Source: JBLHHI01 sp047614125
GTDB lineage: Bacteria > Bacteroidota > Bacteroidia > NS11-12g > UBA9320
DNA: 17,500 nt
NCBI GenBank assembly: GCA_047614125.1
Contig: JBLHHI010000069.1
Location: 1-17,500 of the forward strand
Direction: 5' to 3'
In this document: positions 16,601 through 17,500 of the stretch, piece by piece
How positions within the stretch are numbered: position 1 is the stretch's first letter
Layout: each line of letters begins with the position of its first letter
Translations under genes and position numbers: made by a program
The notes under the pieces: generated by a model
What the model was told of the DNA's origin: nothing
Seen by the model: only the letters and a program-made list of their open reading frames with translations
Database searches by the model: none

Positions 16601-17278
16601 AGCACGAGTTCGAGCATTGATCCAAACAGCACGTATAATTGGTCGTTTGGAAATGGCAATACTTCCAAGAAAGAAAACCCAGAAGTGGTTTTTACTTCCA
16701 GCGAAACAGAAGCCTATCAAGTATTGTTTCGAGTTGAAAACGACAATGGTTGTGCGGATTCAATAGTAAAAACAATGGTTGTAAATGCCTTGCCGTATTG
16801 TGGCTTTACCTATAATCGAACCGGTGTTTCAACCGTAAAATTTGTTGCAGACAGTGCGGCGTATACCACATATTTATGGACGATGCCGGATGGCAGCACG
16901 GGCACTTCAAATTCAATAACATACAACGATCAAACGGGATCGAGTTTCGAAGTTCAATTACAAGTTACAGATAACTTAGGTTGTTCGTGTTCTTCATCAG
17001 AAGCGGTGTTGCTTTCGTTGGATGTTGCTGAGGCACAAGACCTTGGCTTTGGAATCTTCCCAAATCCAAATTCGGGTTACTTTTTCATTTCGAGTTCAAA
17101 CGGGGCAGAAGCGTTGAATTGTTCCATTTACAATGCATCGGGTCAACTGGTTTTGAATAGAACGCTAATTGCCGAAGGAGATCCATTTAAAATGGTTCAT
17201 AATTTACCACCAGGATTGTACGTGCTTCAAATAGCCTCAACCAATAATTCTGGCTTTGTGAAGTTTGTGGTTTATTGA
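13691..17278 (+). CDS. Secreted M4-type (thermolysin-like) zinc metalloprotease with PKD-like modules and T9SS sorting domain
   Basis: The frame is open from an ATG at 13619, but a compact signal peptide (hydrophobic core LLLLIAIS, end SVSNGQ) begins at ATG 13691 or 13697, so 13691 is chosen (1195 residues). Residues ~30-235 form a propeptide with a thermolysin-propeptide-like section (~110-150). The catalytic domain (~238-541) has the zinc site H365-E-F-G-H369 with third ligand E389 exactly 20 residues on, as in thermolysin. N334-A-F-W and H446 in CHGSGEVQNYWFY match the substrate Asn and transition-state His. About seven PKD/Ig-like modules follow (starting near 556, 625, 714, 794, 874, 952 and 1034), most with a Cys near their start. 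Residues ~1118-1195 are a T9SS type A sorting domain (FGIFPNPNSGYFF, LPPGLYVLQIA, GFVKFVVY). By family knowledge it is exported by Sec, secreted through T9SS and processed to an active protease. Substrate unknown. The upstream 245 bp hold no recognisable gene; TAATTTCG at 13596-13603 is a weak -7 candidate. Confidence 0.95.
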   Translation: MLMFKNFTKGLLLLIAISSYSVSNGQDVFRIAAKNVVHIENDDLSKEVPIILNSVFNVGPNKIPWFAEFENPQQWTPEEFIAWYNKKFGLSTSWKLLRETKDDLGFVHKRYQQYQVNNGMQELIVNNGTLNLHYKNNLLESFNGEIYDAQVDFIPLMNPDFKSVLSSRNQTIQEGSEPTLCYARDDSKGLGFVAPCWKLVLENKENNTLDVVFVSAIEFNKIVREEPQHIHADVTATASTYYIGTRKMITDSISSTKYRLRENIRPISTYNGAVGVDFFNSSKTWNSSTEKIATDVHFSTGLMHDFFKNKLGWDSYANHGDTIASIINLNSGGNAFWSLANNTATFLAKQNGSINPCASIDVVGHEFGHGTADEAAGLVYTGESCMLHESFADIQGTLLEWYLDSTKYNWLLGELVFSGGIRNMQDPKSMNHPDTYGGQFFPNGCHGSGEVQNYWFYLMVKGDTGTNDNAVKYSMAGLGFEKSIAIMYRSMGTYFTPNSTFENAASYALKAAKDLYGSCSPEVMYVWEAWQAVGIEDTTVNLIDLDHGIVGSTRRCTSAPDTIVLSSKGDVNREVTWYLPDGSTSNQLSTKMGMAATGSYTTILKTDICTNTFYDTLVTTLHLVPSPSFTLNKTAYCYGENDTVKLTNTTVNADPNFNLKYDWFVSPTGDQFTTKDISIPIDHEFDLSFKLTASYANGCSNSVSKTAPVKKAVVPSFTVNDACENVSVRLVNKTDTTEPQIFTWTLNAGQSFTGFQPKIVLSSAGKYTLNLSSVHAVTGCKSEANGGFEIFINPTPSFAVNNACQQGEMQLINTTQHTQKANYFRWDLQSSKPFNIDTVYRSLLNETEVIIGLEFKDDKGCFGRVYDTISIPDLNTAISGVSVACSGSENKFSTTSNNASWLYDWKYKSETGVNSTFRPSLNATGSDTVFLMISADVCSVNKFKVVNVLTAPTASFVFDGTCSEDTFKMMSTSSSIDPNSTYNWSFGNGNTSKKENPEVVFTSSETEAYQVLFRVENDNGCADSIVKTMVVNALPYCGFTYNRTGVSTVKFVADSAAYTTYLWTMPDGSTGTSNSITYNDQTGSSFEVQLQVTDNLGCSCSSSEAVLLSLDVAEAQDLGFGIFPNPNSGYFFISSSNGAEALNCSIYNASGQLVLNRTLIAEGDPFKMVHNLPPGLYVLQIASTNNSGFVKFVVY

Positions 17279-17305
17279 TTTGTTATCTTAAAGAGATTCG
17301 ACCAC

Positions 17306-17382
17306 ATAAGATGCGACCCCTTCAGGGTCGAAATTTTCTTTGAATCCCGTTCTGCAAGATGTGACCCCTTCGGGGTCAAAAA
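17306..17382 (+). repeat. Two tandem hairpin units downstream of the metalloprotease gene
   Basis: Two copies, 48 bp apart, share AAGATG(c/t)GACCCCTTC(a/g)GGGTC(g/a)AAA. Each folds into a 6-bp stem with a 5-nt CTTCA or CTTCG loop: CGACCC/GGGTCG at 17314-17330 and TGACCC/GGGTCA at 17362-17378. The outer pair changes from C-G to T-A, a compensatory substitution, so the hairpin itself appears to be conserved. The first stem is followed by AAATTTTC and could end the protease transcript. The remaining bases to 17500 hold no recognised feature apart from a short open frame from 17427 to the edge. Confidence 0.7.
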
Positions 17383-17500
17383 GCATTCGGATTTCGAACA
17401 AGATTTGATTAGGATAATTGAAAGGAATGATGTCGTTGCATTTTAGTGAAACCAGAATCCATCAACATACGTGCATGATTTTGGATGGTAGAATTCCGAT

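Noticed and set aside
16285..16668. Minus-strand open frame of 127 codons inside the metalloprotease gene
   Set aside because: It is antisense to well-supported PKD-like modules and has no recognisable domain.
17427..17500. Open frame of 24 codons running off the right edge, starting ATGATG
   Set aside because: It is too short to recognise, has no convincing promoter, and lies next to an intergenic hairpin repeat. It may be the start of a gene, but this cannot be decided here.

Overview
The window looks like a chromosomal segment from a member of the Bacteroidota, probably a Flavobacteriia- or Sphingobacteriia-like lineage. Four things point there: a type IX secretion (T9SS) C-terminal sorting domain on a large metalloprotease, a giant exported protein built from Cys-containing PKD/Ig-like modules, a DUF3667 zinc-ribbon membrane protein, and several matches to the Bacteroidota promoter box TAnnTTTG. 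Base composition is moderately AT-rich. No RNA genes, transposase, CRISPR array or phage genes were seen.

Layout. 1-3101 (-) is the N-terminal 1033 codons of a giant modular surface or secreted protein that runs off the left edge. 3102-3711 is a noncoding, repeat-rich island: two ~95-bp direct repeats flank an 86-bp stem-loop element. 3712-4407 (+) is a small outer-membrane-type exported protein. It converges on a two-gene unit (-) made of an M23 metallopeptidase and a PrxQ/Bcp peroxiredoxin whose genes overlap by 4 bp. Divergent from these is an ALDH7-type piperideine-6-carboxylate / aminoadipate-semialdehyde dehydrogenase (6902-8437, +), then an unrecognised beta-barrel-plus-domain protein (8482-9693, +) and a DUF3667 protein (9884-11095, +). 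The DUF3667 gene converges on a NatAB-like ABC exporter pair (-), with ATPase at 12468-13373 and permease at 11147-12466. From about 13691 to 17278 (+) there is a complete secreted M4-type zinc metalloprotease with propeptide, about seven PKD-like modules and a T9SS sorting domain. The right end (17279-17500) is intergenic and carries two tandem hairpins whose stems differ by a compensatory base pair.

How the genes fit together. Most of the content concerns the cell envelope: T9SS cargo, outer-membrane proteins, a peptidoglycan-type peptidase, a peroxiredoxin and an ABC exporter. The dehydrogenase is the only clear central-metabolism enzyme. I see no multi-gene system that is obviously new. 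The best leads are (i) an in-frame C9 tract in the giant surface-protein gene, where a slip of one base either way gives a stop within about 15 codons (possible phase variation), (ii) the repeat island at 3202-3591, and (iii) the paired hairpins at the right edge.
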